64,000 nucleotides of DNA from Thuidium tamariscinum (taxonomy: Eukaryota > Streptophyta > Bryopsida > Hypnales > Thuidiaceae): the NCBI GenBank assembly GCA_947034885.2, contig OX344753.2, positions 3,224,001 through 3,288,000 on the forward strand, written 5' to 3'. The notes below the pieces were generated by a model. It made no database searches and was not told where the DNA came from. It was given only the letters and a program-made list of their open reading frames with translations. The position numbers and the translations under genes were made by a program. Within the stretch, counting starts at the first letter, position 1. Every line of letters begins with the position of its first letter. This document shows, piece after piece, positions 34,591 to 49,100 of this stretch.

Positions 34591-36240
34591 GTAGAAGAGA
34601 TTTGTTGGAGAGCCAAAGCTCTAAAATGGCATCACCACCCCGAATGTATTGTGGAATTGATTTTTGTGGCCTTCAACTAGCATGTCATGTTCTTCTCAAT
34701 ACCTTGCTTTCTTTGTTGCTTGGAATATCTTCAACCATTCTACTTCTACAAGCTTCAATGTTTTTCCATGGTACATTGTCCAACAACATTTTGTTGTCAA
34801 ATGTAAGCTTCTTCTATTTTTTGAGTTTGGAGTGCTTGTGCTTGCTTCTCTTGTCTTTCTTCTTCTCTATCAGTATCTTTTTTTTTTTGCATTGCTCCAA
34901 CTCTTGACATCATTGTTTGTTTTCCTTACTAGTATCAATTTTGGCTTACTGCAAGTCCTCTGCTACATTCATATACTCATCAAACGTCAACATAGTGGAC
35001 TTGTTGAAGTCCACAACAAGATCTTGTGAAGTTTCAATCACTTGCGAGGTTAGGAAAGGCAAAGTCATGAAAATATTAATGGACTATAGGGCTTCAATGT
35101 CTAGTTGAAAGCTACCCATTTCCTTTGGCACATAAAGATCAAAGTCATTTGCACCCACAAAAAATGTTGCACATTAAGACAATTAGGTACATGTTCCTCA
35201 GCTAGATGTGTTGCTATCTCCGTAAATTATAGAGGCTCTTTCTTGCTACCCCCTTGCATTTTAGAAGCTTCCTCTAGGTTGTTCTATATATTCATATGAT
35301 ATTTCATTGTCTTTTAATTTAGAACCATACGCCTTAGAAGTTGTTCTTGGATCATTGCTACAATTGGGCTCTTGAAAGAGGGTGATTGCAAGAAACACTT
35401 GTCCTTTTTTTTGTCCCCTTGACCTCTACTAAGTAGTTTTTTGCTCATAACTTTTGCATCTCTTGCCCTATCAACTTGAAATTCAGATTGAAGTGCATAC
35501 AAAAGTTTCATATGTTGTGAAATTCTTAAAATTTTTAAAAATTAGTTTACTATTTTTAAATTGCCCCCAATTGTTTGTCTACCTTGGCCAATTTGGGGAT
35601 TTTTAGTCCTATTTTTGACTCAAAAATCTCAATTTGAAGCCACAAATTGGACAAGTTGGAGGTCTACTAACATTTCAAGGATTGTCATTGAGATTTGGTG
35701 GAAATAGTAAAATGTCTATTGTCCATATGGGATCAAAGTGACCTTCCTTTGCACAAACGCTATGAAGAGGGGAAAAAATTTAGAGGAATTTTTTGTTGTA
35801 ATGTGAGCAAAATTTTATTTAGAAAAATGTATTTTTTAAAATAATTTTTTGATTTTTTTTTAATTATTAAAAATAAAGAGGTCCACAAACCCTTTTTCTG
35901 CTATTTTTTGCTCCCTCTGGCCTGTAAAGTATTTTGTAGTAGTCTATACTACTGCATTGATGGCCCAAATCTGCAAGCGCCCAAAATCAACATTTGAGAT
36001 TTGTAAGTGCACATTAGATACACTATACTATCAAGATTGCATAGTATTGCCAATACTATGTCCAAAAACAACGTTTTTGAGCAAAAAATGTGAAGTGTTT
36101 CTTGCAATCACCCACACTATTGATGGTTGTAGGTGGCATAGGATGTCTTCTTTCTCCAATGGCTCAAAACCTTGCTTTGATGTTCTTTTTTGACAATGCT
36201 TTTTGCAAAGCCAATGCACTTGTGGTTGATTCAAGGTACT
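34591..36240 (-). pseudogene. Possible broken coding remnant, unidentified
   Basis: Minus-strand pieces look more protein-like than the hydrophobic plus-strand frames opposite them. They include 35511-35314 (MSKKLLSRGQGDKKKDKCF...), a lysine-rich stretch near 34900-34800, and 36234-36031 (WLCKKHCQK..., CHLQPSIVWV). No family is recognised and no intact gene exists. The alternative is chance frames in biased sequence. Confidence 0.25.
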
Positions 36241-36246
36241 TTAACT

Positions 36247-36567
36247 AAATATGGTACCAAAAAATTGCATTCAAAATCGAGTGTGGTTCTTTTTGCCATG
36301 ATTTTTTGCATGCCGACTACTTGTGCAATCAATGTTTTTTGCAATTTTCCACTGTAGCTTTTTTGGAATTTTGAGTATGTAATATACCAATGGAAAGATA
36401 TAGAAAATATCTTTTTAATTATATATTACACACCCCAAAATTTTAAAAATTGTTGTGGAAAATTGTAGAAGAAGTTGACTTTCTACTACATGTGCTAGAA
36501 CAATCAAAACCATGGCAAAAAGAACCGCACTCAATTTGAAGTGCAATTTTTTTTACCATATTTTGTT
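36247..36567. mobile_element. Fold-back element (about 320 bp hairpin)
   Basis: The two halves are inverted copies: AAATATGGTACCAAAAAATT and GTGTGGTTCTTTTTGCCATG on the left pair with CATGGCAAAAAGAACCGCAC and TTTTACCATATTTTG on the right. Complementarity continues inward in weaker form. The target duplication is not resolved. A transcript would form a long hairpin of the type that feeds small-RNA pathways. Confidence 0.7.
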
Positions 36568-37895
36568 ATAGTGAAGACATTAAAATTGAATTATTTTGCT
36601 CTAGTAGTCATGGTAGGTTCAAAGGTATACTCGAAATGGTTTGAAGACACTATAGTATAGCTGTTGAAAATCAAATGTGTGATGTATGCTACAAGAAGGT
36701 CACAAGATTCAAGCTAGCTATTTTTGCTTTATGGATGACTTCTAAGGTGACATGGCTTTTGTGGCCATCCAAAATCAATAAGTCTTAATTGTCACTTGAA
36801 ATGCCTTGTAGTTCTTGGACATTTTTGATAAAATGCAAAATCCATTCAAAGAACAAGTATGATGTCATCTATGCCTTTTGTTGCATGGCCATATAAGCTC
36901 CCAACTCACACTTCTCCACATAATTCTATCTCAATTGTTTATTTTAAAAGATACAGAACAAGAGATTGGATGTCCTAGATGCATTAATATAAACTAGTAT
37001 CACTACAAGAGAAAGGGATATTTTAAGTATAGTCCTAGTAGTATAGTCTTTTAAATAATGACCTTTAAGTCATTTTTTTAGTAAAATTTTAATAAAAATG
37101 TGCCAAAATTTCAATTGACGCTTGTAAATTTGGATGTTTTTTTAACGTCAAACAAAACGAGGTCCTGCAAGCTTTGCAAAGGACTATATGTAGAGGGGTC
37201 TTAAGTGTCACATAAGCTCTTTTTGGGATGGATAGTGCTACACGAGACAATTTTCCATCCAACATTATTTTGACCAAGGTTGTGACATGGATTTGGAAAA
37301 AAAAGTGATGTGGACCCCAAATTATGTTGACATGGACTATCAAATTATACTAACATGGACTCTCAAATTATACTGACGGAGACCCCAAATTATGTTGACG
37401 TTGCATGTTTTGTTAGCATACTTTTGTGTCATTTGAAACAACAAATTAGATGTTTTTTAAAACATCAATTGATACAAACCCTACCTATAAGGTAAATTCA
37501 ACCAATTTCTTTTTTTAAATTTAAGGAAAAAAAATGAACAAGGAAATTTGTTGAATTCAATAAAAAATGAAGAAAACTTACCATCTACCATTAAAAGAAT
37601 TTTGATGGTGAAATGAAGGAATTACTTCATTTAAAGTTAATGAGAGTGAAGGGGAGAGAGAATATATCTATATCCTTTCTCAGCCCAATGTGAGACAAAA
37701 GATATGAGACCTATAATATGGCAATTTAACCATGTCGATGTCATTTTAGACATGTAGATATTGTTTTAGACAAGTCGACATTGTTTTTGATATTTTATAT
37801 TGAATAGTATTGTTGTTTTATGTATCTCACATGAATTGTCTCTCTTTCTACTACTCCACTTGTATAAAGAACATTTTGTTTCATCCATGCTATAT
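36568..37895. other. A+T-rich DNA without a gene
   Basis: About 37300-37400 carries four loosely similar units of 21-28 bp built on ATGGACTCTCAAATTATACT / GACCCCAAATTATGTTGAC. A CACTACAAGAGAAAGG phrase at 36997 resembles a CACTA terminus but has no visible partner. Confidence 0.4.
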
Positions 37896-38240
37896 AGGAG
37901 GAGGCTCTTGAATGGAGCAGGTTCTAAAATGGTGCCCTATCTTAAATGTACAGTACTTGTACATGTTGCATTTTCATAGCCTTCAGTAGTGTACTGACAG
38001 TGTACATTTTAGCTAGGGCACCATTTTAGAGCCCTATGCTCTTTCAACTTCGGAATTTGATAACTAATTCTAGAGAGCTCCAAAAAATATGAAACGACTT
38101 GGGTTAGATGCCTATTCAAGCTGTCTTTCAAGGAAAATTTACTAAAAAATATTTCAAGATGTTTGACGTGCCCAAAATTCTGTTTCAGCCCTTCGATGGT
38201 CGGTTTATGAACCTCCTCCCATACATCCAAGTTATACATC
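37896..38240. repeat. Duplicated segment, copy 2 (inverted relative to 26771-27097)
   Basis: It begins AGGAGGAGGCTCTTGAATGG and ends CCTCCTCCC. It includes the same nested MITE as copy 1 (here 37919-38034). On the minus strand it overlaps a 92-codon frame (38287-38009) containing EEVHKPTIEGL and FSLKDSLNRHLTQVVSY. The peptide is not recognised. The segment itself has short inverted ends (GGGAGGAGG type) and may be a mobile unit or captured sequence. Confidence 0.7.
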
Positions 38241-38511
38241 CATTCCCTTTTTTTGGCAAAGCATGCCATGTGGTTGCCCTTTCCCAAAAAATTTCACTTA
38301 TGGTCAATATATTACCATAGACCGTAGTAACTCTTATTAATTTATCCATAATTGAAATGAATTTCTTATTGATGTGATAGTCTATGTTTTTATGGATGTC
38401 ATAAAAAATATGAACTTGTTTTTCTAAACATCATCAAGAATGTATCTATCTATGATGACATCTGCTTGTTCTCTAATTTAGTTGCACAAGTTTTTCGCAA
38501 CATCATATCAA

Positions 38512-38801
38512 CATTAAAGGGGATTTGAGGTCTCCAAAGGGCCATTTCAAGGTTGTATCCCGAAACTGTTCTCGTAATTGTTGGCCACTGTCAAGTCAGC
38601 ATTTACCCAAGAAAATAAATAAATAAATAAATTTTGTAGGGGTCTTGAAATATGAAAAAAAAATTAATTTTAAAAATTTTAAAAATAAATTATGACATGG
38701 CACTCTCTCAATCACATAGGATTTATGTTCACATGGGAAAAATTGCATTCCCGTTGTCCGGGAACCCGCAGTTTTTCAATGGCCTCAAAAACCCTCTAAT
38801 G
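38512..38801. mobile_element. MITE, 290 bp, second copy of the 23529 family
   Basis: The ends CATTAAAGGGGATTTGAGG and, inward from the right, CATTAGAGGGTTTTTGAGG are inverted. Internal text aligns with 23529-23807 in the same orientation at roughly 65-70% identity. Confidence 0.65.
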
Positions 38802-40252
<1,451 letters not shown>

Positions 40253-41688
40253 TATTTGTATTGTAGTACAATTTCAAATGACAAATAAAAGTGTGAAATG
40301 CAACATTAGTTTTAAATATTTCTAAATTCTATACAATGTATTCTAAACAACCTAATAAGGTCAATACACTACTAGAAAAATCATTGGCAACATCAACAGA
40401 AAATCAACTGAAAGCTGTTGTTGCCTTCTGTTGATTTGGTCATGTTGTCTTGGGCACTTTTTAACAGGAATTTGTTGTTCAGATATTGTTGATTTGGTTA
40501 GTTCTTGTTCAATTTGTTGTTGCCTACAATAACCACATCAGCATGGGGAAGATGATGTGTTGCATGACATGACAAAGTGTTTGTGGATTGTTGTCTAATT
40601 TGCAAAATTCATTCGTTAGGGATGTGTTTTCAAAGGAGATGAAACTCTATATTTTTAATTTGCCGTCCACTTCAAAACATCAACTTCATGCTGCAACGAC
40701 GATGCAGCACAGTCATGTACATGCACGCTCAAGAGTATCAATTTCTACTGCAATTAACATCTCTTCATATCAAAGCAGAAGTCAAGAAAAAACAGTAGTA
40801 CCAAAATTAGAGTGATGAAAAAACGCCACATTTGTAATTCTATGTTACTAAAATAGACAATACATGTGAGGAACAATTGAGAATAACATGTTCCCCTACT
40901 TTAGCAAATTAATATTCTGTTGACTAAAAATTTGCATAGCAACAAAGAACCACAAATCAAATACTGAAGTTCAGTCATTATGCCACAGCCACTCTGTACT
41001 CTGTCAGTCAATTTGTCTACTATGTCCAATGCAAGGTAATTTTTGTTTTTCATACCACAGCAAACAAAGTTCAAAGCAACCTTAATAGGGAATACATTAT
41101 ACTGCCATGCTGCTTCGGAGTTGAAACTCTATGGCAACCTCACTACTGTCATACTTCCTTTTCCCCGAAATTTATTCAATGCCAGGAAACATGTGTATCA
41201 CCTCATAACCCCACATATTTATTCAAAAGCTCAATAAACAACATCCCCACAATAATTGCAATCCACCATTCACTAACACATGACGTTGGAATCTAACTCT
41301 ATTTCACTCACATCCTCTAATATACAATATACACTCATTACTACTCTTCTAAAACAACAATTATTACTTTCCCTATGACATGAGACTGTAAAACAACCTC
41401 AGAACTCTATTTCTTACAACCAACTTCGAACTCCTATGTCGACATTGTCATCCTGTAGCAATCCACTTCTACCCCCCACTCCACGCCTCCACATTACCAA
41501 CCTGCCACACTTAAATACACGGTAAACAACCTTCATAACAACAATATTAATCACTGCAACTACTGAAAACAATGACGCTAAAGTACATGCTTATTAAGAG
41601 ACATTACACATTTTCTTCAACAAACTGGAGTTCTCATTCACGTACATACCTTGATTCCCTTTTTGACAGTACAAGACTTAGACATTCG

Positions 41689-44600
41689 TCACTGTGATGG
41701 TGCCACAACAGTTGATGTTGTTGCCTTCTCCTTCTGCGCCCGCAGGCGCTTGATTTCAGCTTTCAATTCTTCAATGAAGTCATCCTTTGAAAGTGTCCCC
41801 TCATTTTCTACGGTGCAGCTTTCACGTCCATGTCTAGCCTGTCCTTTACCCATGTCCAACCTGTCCACCTCATCTTCATCAACATCATGACCACCTTGTA
41901 CGCCTCTCTTTACATGTATGCAAAAAACATATCAATCATGTCAGAATCAACCACAGAAGATCCTTCAAGCTTTCAATTTTTAAAGTCTGACCTAACAAAC
42001 CACAAGGTTCACCATTGCATGACGTACTATATTCATATTGTATGTCTACATAAACTCTTGCTACCTCCAATGGAATGTACAACCTATTCAACAAATTCTC
42101 TTCCTACTTTTAAATTGTGTACAACATTCTTGCAATATGAGTGAAGACTTATATGCAAGGCAAATTACTAAGCTACACTAGTGATGCACAAGTAAACCTC
42201 TGCATTCCAATGACCAAACTACTCCAAGTTTTTAGTCTGACTTTAAGACTCAAAGTTCATGAAGGTTCTTTTCTTCTGAACTCACGTCCAAAAAAAGTCT
42301 CATTATTCACAGTAGTCCTACACATCCAAACATGCCACAAAAGGACTACAAAAAGACCATAAGAACTCTACCTAGCATATTTGACATCACAATCTTTAAA
42401 ATTCTTTATAGAAGCCCTGACAAATTTGAATTCCATTACTATATGATGTACATGTCATATCATTATGACATACAAATCCTGCAAAAGAATTCCAAATAAT
42501 GCGCAATCAGATACTTCTCTAACACAAATTCAGATGAGAGGACAGAATTACAGGAATCTCTTGCAAAGAATAGGTCATTGGAAAGGGCATACATAGAGAA
42601 CTACCTTGTGTGCATATTCTGCACGTAGCTTGTATTGGTAGCTGCCTTCAGTATCACTGGAATGCCCTTCCGAATTCCATCCTTCCTCCTGCGAATGGGA
42701 ATCTCCAACTGACCACAACTTCTCCCGATAGTCTCTCTCTAACTTTGTGACAATTGTAGAGACACTTCTCTTTTGCCCTCCGAAACCTTTGTCCCTCTGC
42801 ATTTCTTCTTCAACTTCGTGGGGATGCGGTGACCTCTCCAACAACGTTTGCAGCTTCTCCCTGATGCCATTCTCTCCTCTAGATCTAGTCCTGCCCAAGG
42901 TCTTCCGACAAGCATTTGCATAACGCCCTTGCTCAGATTTATCCTCCCACTGCTTACTGTTTTCCAATTTCTCTAAACGTCGCCACCATTGGTAGTCCAT
43001 ATGGGGTGGTTGCTTCCCCCCATTTTTGATGTATATTATGAGTTCAGCCCTCTTCTTTGTGACTGCCTTGCCCATAAGTCCCCTCAAATGATCTTCATTC
43101 AGTTTTCCGGAATAGTCAAAATTTTCATCCAAACGGTCCTTGAATGATTGCACATCTTCATATGTTTGCTTCCTAATGTGTGTGCAGGAGGGATCCAGCC
43201 ACTTTGCTAGCTTGTTGATTTCTGCTATCCACATTGGCCTACCTGGGCCATATGGTCTTCCTTCAGGATCCAAAGTAAGATAGAAAGGCTTTTTCCCATC
43301 TTGTTGTCGTCTATTCATCTTTGCTTCACGGGAGGATTGACTCTGCCGACGTTCTCTTCTATCCACTGCTGGCAACGTCTCTACTTTCTCTTCTCTGTCG
43401 ACGACTGTGGAAGCCCTGCACTCCATTCTTCTGAACTTCTTATCGTCTCTAGACATTCTTGGGGGTGAATTCGAAGAGTATGGCGTCCTACTCCTCTTTC
43501 TTAAAGTGCCACTTCTCTCAGGCGAACAAAATCTCCTTTGTTGCACACCTTTTTCCGGAGATGGTGATGAGTACCTTCCACTTCGCGGATGATCCCTACT
43601 ATAGAAGCTCCTGCAGTCTTGATAATCTGCAATCATCGAAAACATTGTTATAATCTGAGAACTTCAACTACTGCACACAATATGTTGTCCTCAAAATGTC
43701 AACAATTGTGATTGCTATGCACGGATCTTAAAAAGAAAAGCACAGCACATGCTTGTTATCTTCAATGCAAGCCTATGTCTACGCAATCACCCTCCACCTT
43801 CAGAAATCAAATTCTTTATCAACAATTTTGTTTCCCAATTGCCTTCAAGAATCAACATTAGCCTTCATATATATCCATTGAAAAAAGACTGAACTCAAAA
43901 TAAAAATGTTGAACTTCAGAGACAGGAATTGAAAAAAGAACAGCATGAACTGCCTACTCATTTTATGTCCTGTTCGCATTACAAGCAGTAGAAACAACAA
44001 TGAACTCGAAGTATTCATAAGGTAAATCAATCTACTATAAATACCTAACCACAGTTGTAGCAATGACATAGGAATTGAAGCCACAGGTCAGCCTGCAAAG
44101 TTTTTTTCAACCACGTAAACATTAAACACAACATACACTGTCGTATATATGAAATTCTGCACATTAGATTTACCTTGACCATGAAGTTTTTTTTTTTTTT
44201 CTTCTTCATAATATTTTGTTTGTCTTTGAACACTCCTATGATGACGGCCTTCTGTCGAATGTCTGGCGCTTTCAGATTGACTTGGTCGAAAGCGCCAGAG
44301 TTCCTCTTCTCGAGTACTCTGCGAAAGATTCTTTCAAGGACTTCTGGAATTCAAGTTATCAACTGCTTTTCGTTGTGGAGCACGTTCCTCTTCTGGGGAC
44401 TTCAATTGATGTGGTGTTTTTCCTCGTGAATGCTGATGAAAAATATCAGAGGACTTGATCAATGAATACCATTAGTACTTACAACTAGAGATCCCATACT
44501 TCCAAAATTTTGGTCAGGAACTAAATTATCCTAATCATTGCAAACGTCCCTACATGAACAGTTCCATTGAAAAACGTATGTATATTCATATCAATGTTTT

Positions 44601-46173
44601 TTATTTCATGTTCTATGAAATGCTATAGTGTCAAAATTATTTTTTATAGTGTTGCTTCAAATTTCAACATTCCTCTACATATTGGATAGAAAACATCACA
44701 TTAGTGTTTATCACGTGTCTTCATTTCTGTTTTCATCTACAATCTTGTGCCAAGATTATCTTGAATTCGATTTCTCTGGCAAAATTAAGAGTTTCCCTAG
44801 TCCTTTGGCTCTTAGCCTATTTAATTTTAATTCATGCAATGTGGCACAGAAAAGACCCCCAAACAAGCCTTTATTAATGTACTGAGCACATGTTTACACT
44901 TTTATACATAGAATAACTTTTCCAATTTCGTACTTACCTCCTCATACAATTCATTGGGCGGTGACGAAGCTCTAGGCGGCGACAAAGTTTGCCTTCGACA
45001 AGAATCCCCAACTCTGGGACCTTTGTCCCTCGAGTCCACTTCGTTCTCAATGTCATCTTGCCAGCTCTCAAGATGAACTGTGTTGTGCGCACTTCTGTGA
45101 CTAGGCATTGATTGCTGCACATCATCAACATCTAGCTCCTTCCCAGGACGACGAAGAATAGATGGATCTTTTGATACCTTCGCTTGAGCTAGGGAACGAA
45201 CAACGCCATCTTCTACTTTATTGTGGTCATTTGCAAGAAGGAAAAAAATTAATCACATAAAACTAGACTGCTTTTAAACTTAAAACAAGAACTTCTCTTC
45301 TACAACGAACATGCATGAAAAAACAGTCGTAAAGCAAAGTCACAAAATAAAGTATATAATGAGAAGTTCCTACATATTGCCTACTGAATACTAGTCTACT
45401 CCTATCAACCACTTGCAAGTCCCAAACTGCTTTTCCCTTTAGTTTTTGTATATTCAATTCTGCATGGTACACTTACCATGCCCATGGTAAGTGTAGAAAG
45501 GTGAGATGCAGTTTCTCGACGAACAAAAAAAGCAATTCCAGGATGACTTCATAATTGTGATGAACTTTGTCATGGTCTTCAGAACAAAAGAGAGGGTGCA
45601 TGGAAACTGAAAGTGACAATCGTGAAGACACTTCATGGCAAAGACTGTGTCACCTACATTTATGGGAGAACAGAAGTCGACATTACCTGTCATTCTTCTT
45701 TGACATGAGGATTTCGGATGAGAGTAGAGAACACCCGAAGGCACTTCCTTTGCTGCGACACCCTTCCTAGCATCCCCGTCACTTGAGCAAGCCGTAACCG
45801 ATGTAGGGATATTGTCCACCTTACGAGGTTCCAATATTGTCCTTACTTGGCGACCACAAGCTACTGCATCTTCTACCCTCTTGCGACGTAGTTCTTCAGT
45901 ATCTGCTACTACATTGTTTGAACGACCCAGCACTACATCCACAGCTGAGGGATCCAGAGACTTCCCTTTCGCTTTTCCCTTCGATGTTTTGGCCTTTCCC
46001 TTTGGTCGTCCTCTTCCCCTCTTAATTAACTCCTCCACTGCATCTTCCGTTGGTGAGTTATCAACAACCTTGTCTTTTGAGAGAAGTGGATTCTGTGTCG
46101 GGCTTTTTGCTTTTTGTTGCTTGGGTGGAAACCATGGCTCGGGCATGTCCCTAGACTTCAAACGAGTCGCCAT
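41689..46173 (-). CDS. TnpA-like DNA-binding protein of the CACTA element (five exons, one in-frame stop)
   Basis: Proposed exons on the minus strand are 46173-45687, 45215-44938, 44432-44174, 43626-42605 and 41907-41689. All junctions are GT-AG and every phase agrees, giving 754 codons. Exon 1 has an AT-hook (GRGRPKGK, residues 53-60). Exon 3 and the start of exon 4 are rich in R, S and E. Exon 4 (about residues 342-681) holds the conserved core, with DPEGRPYGPGRPMWIAEINK, WWRRLEKLENSK and SEQGRYANACR, resembling the plant Transposase_24 (Ptta/En/Spm) family. The last exon has a coiled coil, DDFIEELKAEIKRLRAQKEK. TnpA-type proteins bind subterminal repeats and help transposition. An in-frame TGA lies at 44336-44334 in exon 3; either the copy is dead or that exon is spliced otherwise. 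Start ATG 46173 is in good context (GACATGG). Confidence 0.75.
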
Positions 46174-49100
46174 GTCTACTTCTAGCACCTACAACACCAT
46201 ACACACAGTGATTGTTCAACATTGATATAGCGGAAGAGCTGCAGCAAAGAAACATTAGACCTTCTTCATCACTGAGACGTGGATAGAGAATGCTCTGGAA
46301 ACCAAAAACGTGCATTCTAGGTACAGTCGATTCTTAAGAATTGTAAAACATTGTAGATCTACTCAATTGACGGAAGCCACTTCTACTGCTTGTGATGATT
46401 TTTGACCAGAAAAACACGATGACTCTTAGGTGTATGAGCAAGGCCCGCTTCCTTGTGCACAAAGGTTGACATGAAGACCAGCAGCCATTGTGGAGGCAAA
46501 GATGTTTCTACATTACTTCTTCACTAGCGGTTCCACTTTTTTGTGAAACTTCCAATTTCGGTTGTCAGGGAAGTTCTATGACTACAGTACTCGATTCAAC
46601 CCCAAATTGCCTCTGTGCTATCTCCCCCAAAAGCAAGAACAACTGGAATAAAGAGCAATTGGTGAGACTCCTTTTCATTTCCCTTCTTTTCCCATCCCTA
46701 CAGTGAATGGCCCTATTGTTGATGTCTCATTCGTGAACTACCTAACACTCAAGAGTAAATAAATTAAACAAGGATAATTCAGATCGGGCATTGCATTCCA
46801 TTCCCTGCAGAAGGGGTCGTTACTTTTGATAGAATCATGGGAAGCATCGCTACTGATGTACAGCACGTTGGTCTCGGAGTTCAACTGGTATATTCCTTGT
46901 CTTTGTTCTACTACACTATAGAGCAACAATACCTATACAATAAGTACGAGAATTCCCAGACAATAAGGAAACAGCAAACAGTGCTAAAACTTCAAACGAG
47001 AGCTCTCATATATCGTGAAAGAAAATCCTTTTTTTTATATGAAAACCCTCACATGAACACCTGCGATATTGGGGCACTGAAGTCGAGAGCCACTAATAGA
47101 GAAACCTGCACGTGATTTGCGCTAGAGAAGCTTCAGGGAGTTTCTCTTGCGCCATCACTGCCGCAGATGGTGACGGAGTTCAGTTATTTCTTGGTCTCAC
47201 CTCCTCTTCCTTGGGTTTGAAGTTCAATTCTCTTCAAACAGAGGTAGAGAGCTTTCGGTCAACAACAGCTTATCCTCCTTCGTCACTCCTCCCGTGATTT
47301 CTATCGCCAGTTGTCAATGAACACGTACTTGAACATGAATCGCATGAAACTAGCTAGATCTGTAATTGCCTCTAGACAGGATGCCGACTTCGTTTAATGT
47401 GGTGACATGTAGCGTACCTTACTGATTTTTGAACTTCAAAATAGCACCTCCCAAGGAATCGCTGGAGACTTCAACCTCTGCAATGTTCGGGTTGCTTAAA
47501 CAGAGGGCGACGAAATTCTTTCTCAGCATTCTAGCGTGCAAGCCAGCATGCCGCAACTCTTTTCCCTCAAAGGCTCCGTCTGTGCAGTAGAAACACTTGC
47601 GCACTATCACTTGAGGAGGACCACAAGCAACTTGAAGCTGCAAAGCGCTCACTTCCACCGCTTCCTAGTTCTAACCCTGCGGCAACAGAAGTTACAGAAC
47701 TTTCACGAAGCAGTTTCTGGAGAAATTTGACGCCACGTACTATACTTGGACTAACAGCTTATAGACTAACGACATTCATCCAATGACAAAATTAGGGTTT
47801 CTTAAAGGCACAACTACCAAGGCGAAATAATCAGCGCCTCTCAGTCTTCCTAATCGTGGGCGACAGAGTTCATGCGTAGCAGCAACGCTATTTCTGACCA
47901 CGATGAACTCCACATGAGACAACTGCGTCAGGTGAAAAAAGCCCAGGTGAGTGGCACCGAAGGACTGGGACAACGGCGGTTGGAGCTTTGCAGAGAAGGC
48001 TGGCTCACTTACCGCCTTCCAAATGTGAAAGTTACCGCAAGCCTTCTCCAATTATGGGCTTTTCTATTTCTGGTCTAATGTGAGCTATTTACTTCTAGGC
48101 GGCGCTGTTCTTTATTTGACGTCCACATGGCGATGCAAGGAAACAAAATTAGAAACTTCAGTGGAACTAATTAACTCTACCTGCTCCTGGTGCCTCTAGT
48201 TTGCGGCGGTTTTTGGCGAGAAATCAAACCTGGAGTTCTATTTCGGCAGAGGAGACTTTCCAGCGATCCGGAAGAGGCTCTTGTCCTCAGCTGCCCTCAC
48301 GCTGCATTGTGGCTTCCCGTTCCTCGCAATAGAAACAACTTGCCAGGCAGCGCGCGTCTCGAAGTGCGGTTCAGGCTGAGTGGAGAGGCGGGCGGTGAGG
48401 TTCCTCGATGAGGTAATGGCACATTCCAGCAAACATCAAAGTCTCCCAGAGCGCCATGAACGAGAATTTGTTGCAACTGCTTCCCTTGTGCTCCCCAGTT
48501 GAGGGTGGTGAAGTTCAACGACTTCAGTGAAATCTGCAAAGTTGAAATCCTGGATGTCCAGAGAATTCAGTTCTCTTAAGCGCTGAACATTCCGATGCCC
48601 ATATTGTGCATGATTATAAAAGGGAGCTCCAGTAAGTTGTGTCGTCCGAAAATCGTACCTACTTGTTAATCAACTGTGGGTTTGGTTTCGGCAGGGCACA
48701 CCAACTCCGGGTTTGGTTTCGGCGAGGCAGACGGTGACGCTTTTGGGCTCCGGTGCAGTCGTTGGTACAACTGATCGGCTGCTGCAAGATCTTCCTACGT
48801 CGACTAACTGATCTCTAAGCAAGTGAGGAAGGACGCAGCATCTCCAAGAGGAGAATTCGGAGTGTGTTGGTTAATTGGCCCGCAAAGTCAGAAATCCCGA
48901 CAGGTTGGCTGACTTCCTCCTTCATTATTCAATTACTTTGACGTGTGTCTTCGATAGTAATGTATATCGTAACGAGAACTGAAAAATTGGTGTTCTCTGC
49001 TTGAAGGAAGTGCATACTCAGTACTTCTGGAATTGAAGAGCCCTGTGTAATATTTTTTCCCATGTCTGCAGATATCGGTATTGCCCTACTTGCCATTTTC

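Noticed and set aside
34602-35029. Overlapping hydrophobic plus-strand frames that look like membrane proteins
   Set aside because: They lie opposite lysine-rich minus-strand sequence and owe their F/L content to T-rich strand bias.
36997-37012. CACTACAAGAGAAAGG, like a CACTA left end
   Set aside because: No inverted partner or 3-bp duplication was found to the right, and no subterminal repeats follow.
42575-43645. Single-exon 356-codon reading of the TnpA-like core
   Set aside because: The first and last residues read into introns; splice sites at 43626 and 42605 fit the neighbouring exons in phase.
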